Source: Prosthecobacter sp.
GTDB taxonomy: Bacteria > Verrucomicrobiota > Verrucomicrobiia > Verrucomicrobiales > Verrucomicrobiaceae
Direction: 5' to 3'
Assembly (NCBI RefSeq): GCF_020439865.1
Contig: NZ_JAGRPF010000029.1
Location: 1 to 36,395, forward strand
DNA length: 36,395 nucleotides
The position numbers were made by a program, and so were the translations under genes. The notes beneath the pieces were generated by a model. That model had not been told where the DNA came from. It did no database searches and was given only the letters and a program-made list of their open reading frames with translations. Below are positions 26,058-34,645 of the stretch, piece by piece; positions within the stretch are counted from its first letter, which is position 1; the number at the start of each line of letters is the position of its first letter.

Positions 26058-26312
26058 TCACTTCCTTGATCGCCACAGGAAGAGCAAAAAGTTTCCCAGC
26101 CCGCTGAACTTGAACTTCGGGTCAACCCAGCGTTCGATCACGTAGAATGCGAAGTAGTAGGCGCGGCAGAAACCCCACACGCACAACGCGAGCAGCAACG
26201 CATTGCGCCAGCTCCAGTTCTCGATGAGCAGGACTGCCGCGGACATCAGGCCGATGACAAGGAATAGCCACCCCTTGAGCCACATGGCCTTGGTGGATTG
26301 GAGATCGCGCAT
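26058..26312 (-). CDS. Small two-TM membrane protein, unknown function
   Basis: An 84-residue protein with two hydrophobic segments, WLKGWLFLVIGLMSAAVLLI (about 11-30) and NALLLALCVWGFCRAYYFAF (about 37-56), and a basic C-terminal tail (FLLFLWRSRK). No metal or catalytic motif is seen. ATG at 26285 is an alternative start nine codons in. Its stop directly abuts the stop of the convergent PLP gene (26057/26058), with no spacer or terminator. It lies upstream of the giant PVC gene's end on the same strand. Confidence 0.7.
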   Translation of the reverse strand: MRDLQSTKAMWLKGWLFLVIGLMSAAVLLIENWSWRNALLLALCVWGFCRAYYFAFYVIERWVDPKFKFSGLGNFLLFLWRSRK

Positions 26313-26345
26313 GGTGAGACGTAGCTCCGGCTGGCAACGAATCAG

Positions 26346-29300
26346 CTACTTCTTCTCCAGCCTCACATAATCGAGCCCGACCATGTTGGAGGGCACGGCA
26401 TTCGGATTCGGCGGGGCGAGGGTGAAGGTGAGCTGGTGCTCGCCGGCGGTGAGTTCATGTGTGCCCCACTCTTTTTCGCCGGTGTGGATGACCTTCGATG
26501 CGTTGTAGCCATCGAACGACGACGCCACCGGTTTGCCATCGAGCGTAATGCTGACGACGCCATAGTCCTTGGCCATCGTGAGCGCTCCGTAGAGCGTGTA
26601 TTTGCCCGCTTCTTTGACCGGGATGGCCAGCGTGAGCTTCTGATCTGGCTTGCCACCGGTCCACCAGAGCTGCGCGCCGCCGCTCCACTCGCTGCCAAAG
26701 CCGCCCATGCCCTGCTTGCTCGTTTTGCCGCCGGTGATTTCGAGCACTTTGAGCGATTCACCTTCGAGCGCGCCTTCGACGGTTTTCGCAGGACCTTTGG
26801 CACCACCCGCAGCGGCGCCACTCTGAAGATACTTCACCAAATCAATCACCTGCGCGGGCTGCAGGGCATCAAACAGCCCTTCTGGCATCGTGCTGAGCTT
26901 CGAGACCTCGCGCTTGGCGATGTCCGCCTGCGGCAGCGTGAATTCCACGCCGCCCATCATGGCGATCTTCACGGCGGCAGGACTTTCGTCCTTGATGACA
27001 CCGCTCATGACGCGGCCGTCCTTCATGGTGAACAAATTGAGCTGGTAGGCCTTGCCGATCACCGCGTTGGGATCGAGCACGTTTTCGAGCAGGTAGTTCA
27101 GATCGGCGCGATTGCTGCCGGTGATGTCGGGGCCGACGTTCTGGCCTTCGCCGAAGAGTTTGTGGCATTGGCCGCAGGTGGCGGTGTAGAGCATCTTGCC
27201 CTTCGCGAGATCGCCTTTGGCCAGTTTGGCGGGCGTGAGGAGGTCGCGATACTTTTTCGTGCGCTCGGCGAGGTCGGCTTTGGGCGCGTTCACATCGCCC
27301 CACGCGGATTTGATCAAGGCGTTGACCTCCTTGTCATCGAACGCGGTGAGCTGGCGCACCAAAAACGGTGACAACGCCGTCGCTGGCACCGTCTTGGCTT
27401 CCACCGCCTTCAGCAACGCCTTCGCGCCTTCCTTGGTCGAGGCGAGCGTGTTTACCGCATCGGGCACGACTGCTGGTGAGAGATCAGGAAGGAGTTTTGC
27501 CACGACCGCGGGTGTGTTGGGGTCTTTGAGGGCGGCGAGCGTTTGAAGCAGCTCGCGCTGCGAGGAAGGCGTGATCATCGGCTTCCAGGAGAGCATCTGC
27601 TGAAGCAAGGGTGCCGTCTTCGCATCTTTGCGCATCGTGAGGATCTTCAACGCGTTGCCGCGTTCGCTGGCTTTGTCAGCGGTCAGCAGTGCACGCAGTT
27701 CATCCAGCGCGGAGGAGATTCCCATCAGGCCTTCGATCTCCGTGAGGATTTGCTGCCGCCGGTCTTCGATTTTCGCCGTCACACCTTCAAGAAGCTTGGC
27801 ACGCAACGCAGGCCACTCCTGCGGTTGGGCAACGGTGTTTCCGGACAGCCCGGCTTGCAGAACGGTGTTGATCAACGTGGCGCGTTGATCGGCCTCCTCG
27901 GTCGCCGCCGCCAGCTTCAACAACTCTGTTCGACCCGCTTCCTCCGAACCCATGCGCCGGTAGATGAACTCCGTGACCTTCGGCATCTTCGACGCCTTCG
28001 CGAGCTGCATCCCCACCGCCGGGTCCGCCGCCACCACCGGCTCGATGCCATACCAGATGAGCAGCGGGATCATCGGATCGTCCTTGTCCTCGCCATGCTT
28101 GAGGAGTGCGGTGGCAATGGGGGCGCGTTTGTCGATGGCGAGATGCTGCAGCAACGAAGCAACTTCTCGACGCACAACTGGTGATTGATCTTGTTGAGCA
28201 AGATTTTTGAGTGATTCCAGCCGGGGATTCATCAGTGAAGTTCGCACCGCCCAAGCCCGACAGGTTTCCAATTCCTTATTCGGTTCCGGCACCTCTACTT
28301 CATAGTTCCTATTTCCTGCCATGATGAGGCTTGTTGAGAGCCAGCAGTAACGAATTGTAGAACGCTCCGAAAGTACGCTTGTCTTTAACGCCGATTCTTG
28401 GATTGGAATGATTTTATGTCGGTCAATTTCCACTCTCTCGCTGAGCACCCTTCTAGCCATCCGTGACTCCCACTCGTTCTCCGTCTGCACCGCGAGCTTC
28501 GCGAGGGCTTCATCGGTTTCATTCGCGAGATCACCCTTCCACGGTTTCCAGCCGTCGTAGGTGATGCGGTAAAGCCGCCCATTGCTCCGATCCCAGTGCT
28601 CCACGGCGCCGCTGCCGCGGTGGCAGATTTGCTGGTCGCTCCAGTCGCTGACGTAGAGCGCGCCGTCGGGGCCGACCTTCTGCGTCACCGGAATGAAGTG
28701 CATGTCGTTCGCCCGCATGAAATCGCTGCCATGCTTGCCGACGTAGGTGCTGGCGTGCGGGTCGGTGTAGTTCGCGACGAGGCGATGGCCGTGGAGGTTG
28801 CCGAAGAGGAGCTGGTTGCGATACGTCGGCGGGAAGAGGCTGCTCTGGTAGATAGCGAGGCCGCAGTGCGCGTGACCGCCGCCGAGCGCGTTGGTGTCGT
28901 TGTTCATCACGCCTGCGCCGGTCGTTTTGTCGAAGGTGACATCGGGGCGCGGATTGCCGGCGTAGTGCGCGTGGTCGGCGATGGTCTTGATGTCCTCGTA
29001 AGTGTGCGCGTTGAAGTGCTGCCCGGCTTGCCGTTGATACCGTCCGCCGGGCACGATGTGGTAGAGATGCGGAATGACGCAGGCGGTGACGAAGAACTCG
29101 CCGTACTGGTCGTAATCGAGCCCCCAAGGATTGCTGGTGCCGTGCGCGAAGATTTCAAACTCATGCCGCACGGGATGATAACGCCAGATGCCCGCATTGA
29201 TCGGCTGGCGCTGATCGTCCGGCGTGCCAGGCTTGCCAACAAGGCTGTGCGTGAAGACGCCATGGCAGCCATACAACCAGCCATCCGGACCCCAGATGAA

Positions 29301-31013
29301 GCTGTTGAGCGTTTCGTGCGTGTCCTGATTACCCCAGCCGTCGAGGAGGGCGTAGGCAGTGAAGTTGAGGCCGGGGACTTGCGGGATCGCTTTTCCAAAG
29401 AGACCCGCTTCGGCCGCATCCGGCTTGTCATCATGATCCCGATCAGGAATGAACATCAAATACGGCGCAGCGCCGACCCAAACGCCGCCGAAGCCGAGCT
29501 CGATGCCGCTGACGAGATTCAGGCCTTCGCAGAAGATCTTCTTCGTTTCGAAAACGCCGTCGCCGTCCTTGTCCTCGAGAATCTTGATGCGGTCCTGACC
29601 GGCGCCGACTTCGCGCGGTTTCGGATAGCTGTTGCCTTCCACGACCCAGATGCGGCCGCGCTCATCGAAAGCGAAGGCGATCGGCTGCACGAGATCGGGC
29701 TCTGCGGCGATGAGCTCGGCTTTGAAACCGCCGGGGAGTTGCATGGACTTGAGCGCATCGGCAGGCGACTGGCCTTTGGCATATTCGGCCTGTGGCTTGA
29801 GCGCGGGACCGTAGAGCTTCTTCGGCGTGAGGTCGGCAGTCGTGTCCTTCCTCTCCTGCGTGAGGATGAAGACGCCGCCTTTGTTGCCAACGACGATGTC
29901 GGGCAGCTTGTCGCCATTCACATCGCCGACCTGCACATCGACGCCGACGCCGCTCTCGGCATCGACGAGATGCGGGACGAAATCGACACCGCCTTTGCCA
30001 TCGCGCTTCGTTTGATACCAGTAGATGACGCGTGCGCCGCGCTCATCGGGATCGTGGCCGTTGTGAGCCCAGTAGCGCTTGCCGGTGACGATATCCTGGA
30101 TGCCATCGCCATCGATGTCCGCGAGATACGCCGCGTGCGGCTGGGAGAAGACGATGCCGTAGTCGTTGTCCTGCGGCTGCTCGCTCGCGAGCATGACGCG
30201 GTTCCACGTGGGCTGATCCGGAGCGGGCTTGTGTTGCAGGAAAACCGACACGCCGTAGCGATGCGCGGCCAGCGAGGTGAAGACATCGCTCGTGCCGTTG
30301 CCGTCGAAGTCATACGCAAACATCTGCGCACCACCGCCGACACCAGCAGCGAAGTTGTGCTGCGTCCATTGGTCGGTGCCGTTGTTCTCCCACCAGCGAC
30401 GCGCTTCGAGCAGATCGAGCTTCCCATCGCCGTTCACATCGCCGACTCCGAGGCCGTGGGTGAACTTCGCCACCTTCATGTCGTCGGTGACGGCGACGAA
30501 GGGCCATTTCTCGGTCGGCTTGGCCCAGTTCGGAGCGAACCAGCCGAACTTCCCGCCGGTGCTGCATACGATCTCCGGTTTGCCGTCGCCGGTGATGTCG
30601 GTGAAGACGGGCGATTCGTTGTCCACCACGTCGGCGACGATGTGCATGGGCCACGGCTTGTCGTCGTGCACGCCGGGGTTCAGGTAAAGCCGCGCTTCTT
30701 TGCCGGGGAAGCCGAGGATGAGGATGTCGTTTCGTTTGTCCGCATCGAAATCGTGGACGTAGGCGAAGAAGTTGTCCGAGTAGCCATTGATGCTGAAAAT
30801 CTTCGGCTCGTAGTAGGCGTGCTTCTTTTCAAAGGCCGGCCCCTCCCACCAAAACGGCCCGGCCACGACGTCCGGTTTGCCGTCGCCATTGATGTCGCCG
30901 ATCGCGGCGCCCTCGGAGTAAAAGTCACCGTGCAACTGCTGGCGCTTCCAGGTGATCTGCGTGGCGGCGTGAAGGCTGGAGGCCGCGAGAAGGACGAAAA
31001 GAATGCTTTTCAT
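26346..31013 (-). CDS. Giant exported PVC-type protein: FG-GAP repeats, dehydrogenase propeller, HEAT repeats, haem domain, C-terminal beta domain
   Basis: 1555 residues from ATG 31013, where a signal peptide starts (MKSILFVLLAASSLHAA); the open frame upstream is repeat sequence. Residues about 30-400 hold at least seven FG-GAP/VCBS calcium-type repeats (DINGDGKPDVV, DITGDGKPEIV, DVNGDGKLDLL, DIDGDGIQDIV). About 430-870 is the PVC membrane-bound dehydrogenase/NHL-like propeller (PGGFKAELIAAEPDLVQPIA, RIWVVEGNSYP). About 950-1250 is HEAT-like helical repeats. About 1270-1400 is the PVC haem-binding domain with CGQCH (Cys1280, Cys1283, His1284) and DLNYLLENVLDPNAVIG. The last 120 residues form a beta-sandwich resembling carbohydrate-binding modules (KYTLYGALTMAKDYGVVSI). 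Such proteins are thought to oxidise sugars extracytoplasmically with electron transfer to haem; the substrate is unknown. Residues about 860-925 are AT-rich and poorly conserved-looking. Confidence 0.92.
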   Translation of the reverse strand: MKSILFVLLAASSLHAATQITWKRQQLHGDFYSEGAAIGDINGDGKPDVVAGPFWWEGPAFEKKHAYYEPKIFSINGYSDNFFAYVHDFDADKRNDILILGFPGKEARLYLNPGVHDDKPWPMHIVADVVDNESPVFTDITGDGKPEIVCSTGGKFGWFAPNWAKPTEKWPFVAVTDDMKVAKFTHGLGVGDVNGDGKLDLLEARRWWENNGTDQWTQHNFAAGVGGGAQMFAYDFDGNGTSDVFTSLAAHRYGVSVFLQHKPAPDQPTWNRVMLASEQPQDNDYGIVFSQPHAAYLADIDGDGIQDIVTGKRYWAHNGHDPDERGARVIYWYQTKRDGKGGVDFVPHLVDAESGVGVDVQVGDVNGDKLPDIVVGNKGGVFILTQERKDTTADLTPKKLYGPALKPQAEYAKGQSPADALKSMQLPGGFKAELIAAEPDLVQPIAFAFDERGRIWVVEGNSYPKPREVGAGQDRIKILEDKDGDGVFETKKIFCEGLNLVSGIELGFGGVWVGAAPYLMFIPDRDHDDKPDAAEAGLFGKAIPQVPGLNFTAYALLDGWGNQDTHETLNSFIWGPDGWLYGCHGVFTHSLVGKPGTPDDQRQPINAGIWRYHPVRHEFEIFAHGTSNPWGLDYDQYGEFFVTACVIPHLYHIVPGGRYQRQAGQHFNAHTYEDIKTIADHAHYAGNPRPDVTFDKTTGAGVMNNDTNALGGGHAHCGLAIYQSSLFPPTYRNQLLFGNLHGHRLVANYTDPHASTYVGKHGSDFMRANDMHFIPVTQKVGPDGALYVSDWSDQQICHRGSGAVEHWDRSNGRLYRITYDGWKPWKGDLANETDEALAKLAVQTENEWESRMARRVLSERVEIDRHKIIPIQESALKTSVLSERSTIRYCWLSTSLIMAGNRNYEVEVPEPNKELETCRAWAVRTSLMNPRLESLKNLAQQDQSPVVRREVASLLQHLAIDKRAPIATALLKHGEDKDDPMIPLLIWYGIEPVVAADPAVGMQLAKASKMPKVTEFIYRRMGSEEAGRTELLKLAAATEEADQRATLINTVLQAGLSGNTVAQPQEWPALRAKLLEGVTAKIEDRRQQILTEIEGLMGISSALDELRALLTADKASERGNALKILTMRKDAKTAPLLQQMLSWKPMITPSSQRELLQTLAALKDPNTPAVVAKLLPDLSPAVVPDAVNTLASTKEGAKALLKAVEAKTVPATALSPFLVRQLTAFDDKEVNALIKSAWGDVNAPKADLAERTKKYRDLLTPAKLAKGDLAKGKMLYTATCGQCHKLFGEGQNVGPDITGSNRADLNYLLENVLDPNAVIGKAYQLNLFTMKDGRVMSGVIKDESPAAVKIAMMGGVEFTLPQADIAKREVSKLSTMPEGLFDALQPAQVIDLVKYLQSGAAAGGAKGPAKTVEGALEGESLKVLEITGGKTSKQGMGGFGSEWSGGAQLWWTGGKPDQKLTLAIPVKEAGKYTLYGALTMAKDYGVVSITLDGKPVASSFDGYNASKVIHTGEKEWGTHELTAGEHQLTFTLAPPNPNAVPSNMVGLDYVRLEKK

Positions 31014-31191
31014 GGTTGGGAGAAAACCAACGCTATCAGAAATGGGCGTTGGCAGACAAGTTTTATGCGCCATCGGCCATCTGGAGGAAAGTTGGCGTTG
31101 GATTTTTTCACCACAGAGTTCACAGAGAGGCACCGAGTTCCGAAATTCATGTCTCTGTGATTCTCCGTGATCTCTGTGGTAGTTTGAACCC
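31014..31191. other. Intergenic region between giant PVC gene and moaE
   Basis: Divergent starts, 178 bases apart. It contains CCAACGC (31027-31033) and GCGTTGG (31046-31052) as a 7-bp inverted repeat, a second GCGTTGG at 31095-31101, and the long imperfect palindrome listed next. No promoter is convincing. Confidence 0.5.
31110..31180. repeat. Imperfect palindrome of CACAGAG-type repeats
   Basis: The left arm 31110-31137 (ACCACAGAGTTCACAG...) and right arm 31153-31180 match as inverted repeats at 23 of 28 positions, around a 15-base spacer. Each arm itself contains repeated CACAGAG/CACCGAG units spaced about 9-12 bases. It ends 11 bases before the moaE start codon. The form suggests a dispersed REP- or MITE-like element; one copy cannot prove it. 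Confidence 0.7.
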
Positions 31192-31575
31192 ATGCCGCCT
31201 GTCTTCATCCTCAGCGAAGAACCCATCCAGCCCGCACAGACCGTCTTTAAGGCGGGCGAGGGCGCGGAGACGCAGTTTCTCGGCACCGTGCGTGGTGAGG
31301 AGGAGGGCAAACCAATCTCCGGCATTGATTACAGCGCCTACCTGCCCATGGCGGAGAAGATGCTGCATGAACTCGTCGAGCGTGGTGAACGCGAGCACGG
31401 CCCGCATCGCGTGTTCATCCAGCATCGCCTCGGCTTCGTGGCCGCCGAAGAGCCGAGCATCGTCATCAAGGTGCGCACGAAACACAGCGCCGAGTCCTTT
31501 GAGCTGTGCCGCTGGTACTTGAAGGAGATCAAAACCCACGTGCCGATCTGGAAGAAGCCTGTCTTTGCGCAGTGA
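31192..31575 (+). CDS. moaE: Molybdopterin synthase catalytic subunit
   Basis: MoaE transfers sulfur from MoaD thiocarboxylate to cyclic pyranopterin monophosphate, giving molybdopterin, in the cytoplasm. 127 residues, slightly short for the family (about 150). The conserved pattern is intact: GAETQFLGTVRGEEEGKPIS, IDYSAYLPMAEKMLHELVER, VFIQHRLGFVAAEEPSIVIK with the His-Arg, and KEIKTHVPIWKKPVF carrying the catalytic lysines. No other molybdenum-cofactor gene is nearby, so its MoaD partner is elsewhere. The start codon is ATG 31192, directly after the palindromic repeat. Confidence 0.93.
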   Translation: MPPVFILSEEPIQPAQTVFKAGEGAETQFLGTVRGEEEGKPISGIDYSAYLPMAEKMLHELVERGEREHGPHRVFIQHRLGFVAAEEPSIVIKVRTKHSAESFELCRWYLKEIKTHVPIWKKPVFAQ

Positions 31576-31652
31576 CTCTGAACATCAAAAACCGATTGCC
31601 CGGGTTGTTTTTCCAGCTACATGCACGGCCTCAACCCACCAAGGAGGTCGTC

Positions 31653-31913
31653 ATGGCAAAGAACCAACACACACACGAAGAAAACGACCGCTTCTGCTTT
31701 CTACGAGCGGAGCAGTAAACGTCGCCGGGGATTCCCGAGCGAAACGCAGGTGAAGCGCGGCGTGCGCATCGTCGGCGGAGACAAATGGCTGGAGGAAAAG
31801 CTGGGACGCAGGGACCTGTGCCCGTGCGGCTCGAACCGCCAGTTCAGGCATTGCTGCCTCAAATCGGGCCGCTTTCGACGGCAGCACCCGCGACATCTTT
31901 TTTCCGCGAGTGA
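31653..31913 (+). pseudogene. SEC-C motif small protein, apparently broken by three single-base insertions
   Basis: A strong ribosome site AAGGAGGT (31641-31648) precedes ATG 31653, but that frame reads [12 protein letters not shown] and stops at 31718. The next frame encodes the coherent protein [20 protein letters not shown], then [20 protein letters not shown] and the SEC-C zinc motif [15 protein letters not shown]. After KSGRF (31877) the sensible continuation DGSTRDIFF lies in the third frame, and RE-stop (TGA 31911) is back in the first. Removing one base at each of three A/T runs (near 31661, 31873-31875, 31898-31903) gives a single 85-residue protein ending at 31913. SEC-C domains bind zinc and occur at the SecA C-terminus and in many small proteins. 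Sequencing error is the alternative. Confidence 0.6.
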
Positions 31914-31996
31914 GCCTCGTCTGCCTTCAAAGCGGCGAAGAGCGGCACTGTGGCTTGCGGTGGCGCGGATGCTTTTCAGTATCCGCGCATATCACC

Positions 31997-33637
31997 ATGC
32001 CCACGCCCCCTTTCCACTACCAGCCTCTTCTCGAACTCGGCGCCGACGACACCGAATACCGCCTGCTGACGAAGGAACACGTCCGCGTCGAGAAGGTCGG
32101 CGACAAGGAACTGCTCGTCGTCGATCCCGAAGCGCTCACCTTGCTGGCAAACCAGGCGTTTCATGACATCAATTTCTTCCTGCGTCCGAAGCACCTGAAG
32201 CAGGTCGCCGCCATCCTTGATGACAAGGAAGCGAGCGAGAACGACCGCATGGTCGCGCTCACGATGCTCAAGAACGCCGACGTGGCCTCCGCGGGCCTGC
32301 TGCCGTTCTGCCAGGACACCGGCACCGCCATCATCATGGGCAAAAAAGGCCAGCAGGTCTGGACCGGCGGTGGTGACGAAGGCGCGCTGTCGAAGGGCGT
32401 CTATCTCGCCTACACGGAGAACAACCTGCGCTACTCACAGAACGCTGCGCTGGACATGTTCACCGAAAAGAACACGGGCACCAATCTGCCCGCGCAGCTC
32501 GACATTTACGCGACCGATGGCGAAGCGTACAAATTCCTCTTCATCGCCAAAGGCGGCGGCTCGGCGAACAAGGCCTTCCTATATCAAGAGACCCGCGCCG
32601 TGCTGAATCCGAAGAGCATCGTGAAGTTTCTCAGTGAAAAGATGACCTCGCTCGGCACCGCCGCGTGCCCGCCGTATCACCTGACCTTCGTCATTGGCGG
32701 CACCTCGGCGGAAGCAACGATGAAGCACGTCAAACTGGCCTCGACGAAGTATTACGACAACCTCCCCACCACCGGCAACGAGCACGGCCGTGCTTTCCGC
32801 GATGTCGAACTCGAGGCGCAGATGCTCGAGGAAGCACGCACCTGCGGCATCGGCGCGCAGTTTGGCGGGAAATACTTCGCGCTCGACGTTCGCGTCATCC
32901 GCCTGCCGCGTCACGGCGCGTCGCTGCCCATCGGCATCGGCGTTTCGTGCTCCGCCGACCGCCAGGCGAAGGGCAAGATCACGAAGGACGGCGTCTTCAT
33001 CGAGAAGCTCGAGACGAATCCGCTGCAATACATCCCCGAGGAGCTGCGCCATCGCAAAGACACCAACGCCGTGCGCATCGACACGAATCGCCCCATGGCC
33101 GAGATCCGCGCCGAGCTGAGCAAGTATCCCACCACCACGCGCCTCCTCATCAACGGCCCCATCATCGTCGCGCGCGACATCGCGCATGCAAAACTCAAGG
33201 AGATGCTCGATGCAGGCAAGCCGCTGCCGGATTACTTCAAGAACCACCCCGTCTATTACGCCGGTCCCGCCAAAACGCCCGCCGGCATGCCCAGCGGCAG
33301 TTTCGGCCCCACCACCGCGGGCCGCATGGACAGCTACGTCGATCTTTTTCAAAGCCACGGCGGCAGCATGGTCATGATCGCGAAGGGAAACCGCGGCCAG
33401 CAGGTCACCGACGCGTGCAAAAAGCACGGCGGCTTCTACCTCGGCAGCATCGGCGGCCCCGCCGCCATCCTCGCCAAGGAAAACATCAAGAAGGTCGAAG
33501 TCGTCGAGTTCCCCGAACTCGGCATGGAAGCCATCTGGAAGATCGAAGTCGAGGACTTCCCCGCCTTCATCCTCATCGATGACAAAGGAAACGACTTCTT
33601 CCAGACCGTCGGTCCGGGATGCTCGGTGAAGCATTGA
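31997..33637 (+). CDS. Class I (iron-sulfur) fumarate hydratase
   Basis: Interconverts fumarate and malate in the TCA cycle. 546 residues, matching FumA/FumB (548). With ATG 31997 the three expected cluster ligands fall at Cys105 ([14 protein letters not shown]), Cys224 ([16 protein letters not shown]) and Cys318 ([13 protein letters not shown]), the same numbers as in E. coli FumA. This supports the start over the in-frame ATG 87 bases upstream. The oxygen-sensitive [4Fe-4S] cluster acts as Lewis acid. [37 protein letters not shown] and the C-terminal beta domain ([20 protein letters not shown]) are complete. It stands alone, and its upstream leader contains the broken SEC-C gene. Confidence 0.97.
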   Translation: MPTPPFHYQPLLELGADDTEYRLLTKEHVRVEKVGDKELLVVDPEALTLLANQAFHDINFFLRPKHLKQVAAILDDKEASENDRMVALTMLKNADVASAGLLPFCQDTGTAIIMGKKGQQVWTGGGDEGALSKGVYLAYTENNLRYSQNAALDMFTEKNTGTNLPAQLDIYATDGEAYKFLFIAKGGGSANKAFLYQETRAVLNPKSIVKFLSEKMTSLGTAACPPYHLTFVIGGTSAEATMKHVKLASTKYYDNLPTTGNEHGRAFRDVELEAQMLEEARTCGIGAQFGGKYFALDVRVIRLPRHGASLPIGIGVSCSADRQAKGKITKDGVFIEKLETNPLQYIPEELRHRKDTNAVRIDTNRPMAEIRAELSKYPTTTRLLINGPIIVARDIAHAKLKEMLDAGKPLPDYFKNHPVYYAGPAKTPAGMPSGSFGPTTAGRMDSYVDLFQSHGGSMVMIAKGNRGQQVTDACKKHGGFYLGSIGGPAAILAKENIKKVEVVEFPELGMEAIWKIEVEDFPAFILIDDKGNDFFQTVGPGCSVKH

Positions 33638-33691
33638 GGATATCATCCAGCCTGAACAGTTCCCGTTAGAAGCATCCAGCAAACACTCGCC

Positions 33692-34630
33692 ATGGCGATT
33701 CAACCCAAAGACGCACATCTCCTTTGGGGCAAAGCCGCCGGTCGATGCTCGATGCCAGATTGTAGAAAACCCTTGGTATCGGTTTCGGCAGAAGAAAAAG
33801 CCCCGAACAATGTGATAGTTGGCGAAATGGCGCACATTGTAGGCCGCAAAAATTCGCAAGTTAATGCACGGGGCATATCAACGTTGCCTGTCAGTGAAAG
33901 GGACAAGTATCCCAATTTGATTCTTCTTTGCCCAACGCATCATACACTTATCGACAAAGACGAGGCCGACTGGCCAATAGAACGCCTCCACACGATTAAG
34001 CGCGAACACGAGCTGTGGGTTGAGCAGCAGTTGGGAAAGGAAATTGATCTGCAACTCCAGATTTACGATGACTTCATAGATCGAGTGGCCTTGGCGTTCA
34101 GGTTGGAGAACTGGGAATGGCTTTGCGATTGCCTGTTTAGAAAAATCATGCCTGTCGATTTCCCCGAAGACGTCTATCAGATCGGGTTTGAACACTTCCG
34201 GTCGATCATGCCAGGACGAGATAAACATTTCGAGGCATCCCTCTCAAATCTAATCACCCGATCTCGCGCTTATCTCGACTATTATATGTCTGAATCAGAA
34301 ATGATTCCTGGTGACCCACGAATTATGCCAAGAAAACGCTACCGTGATGTGCCGGAGGACGACTTCGAAACGAAGCAAAAAGCAATAGCTGAACACATGA
34401 AATGGGATCGTAACACGACCATGCTTCTTTTTAACTTTGTGCGTGCATTAAACGAGTTCTGCGAGGTTGTGCGAAAAGACCTAAGGCCGAGTTTCTTTGC
34501 GCGAAAAGGCCTGTTCTGCGTCCATGACTTCATGGGGTTGATGGGTGCCACACTCACAGAGACATGGCACATCCCGCCAAGGTATTTTGAACAAGAAGAG
34601 TTGGATGCCCCATACGAGCCTCAGACCTGA
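33692..34630 (+). CDS. HNH-family nuclease with unassigned C-terminal domain
   Basis: A 312-residue protein. Residues 1-110 form a zinc-bearing HNH fold: Cys19 and Cys24 (GRCSMPDCRKPL), the first catalytic His48 in GEMAHIVGRKN, Asn75 in NLILLCPTHHTLID with Cys80 and His83/84, and the usual LHTIKREHELW helix. Residues about 120-312 are helical, aromatic-rich sequence (ENWEWLCDCLFRKIMPVDFP, NFVRALNEFCEVVRKD) with no family I know. Membrane segments are absent. The gene is clearly richer in A+T and uses more AT-ending codons than fumarase or the NHL gene beside it, which suggests transfer. Its stop codon lies in a hairpin and a cluster of further hairpins follows. A defence or mobile-element role is plausible but unproven. 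Confidence 0.85.
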   Translation: MAIQPKDAHLLWGKAAGRCSMPDCRKPLVSVSAEEKAPNNVIVGEMAHIVGRKNSQVNARGISTLPVSERDKYPNLILLCPTHHTLIDKDEADWPIERLHTIKREHELWVEQQLGKEIDLQLQIYDDFIDRVALAFRLENWEWLCDCLFRKIMPVDFPEDVYQIGFEHFRSIMPGRDKHFEASLSNLITRSRAYLDYYMSESEMIPGDPRIMPRKRYRDVPEDDFETKQKAIAEHMKWDRNTTMLLFNFVRALNEFCEVVRKDLRPSFFARKGLFCVHDFMGLMGATLTETWHIPPRYFEQEELDAPYEPQT

Positions 34631-34645
34631 TATTGAAGATTAGGT

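Noticed and set aside
28596..31160. An 854-codon open frame on the plus strand
   Set aside because: It is the antisense shadow of the giant PVC gene. High GC leaves few stops, and the translation lacks protein-like domains, whereas the minus strand encodes clear repeats.
31014..31325. N-terminal extension of the giant PVC protein to 31325
   Set aside because: It would run through the palindromic repeat and into moaE on the other strand. A signal peptide begins exactly at Met 31013.
31621..32166. One 181-residue SEC-C protein starting at ATG 31621
   Set aside because: It would overlap the fumarase start by 170 bases, ignores the strong ribosome site before 31653, and becomes Arg-rich nonsense after the zinc motif.
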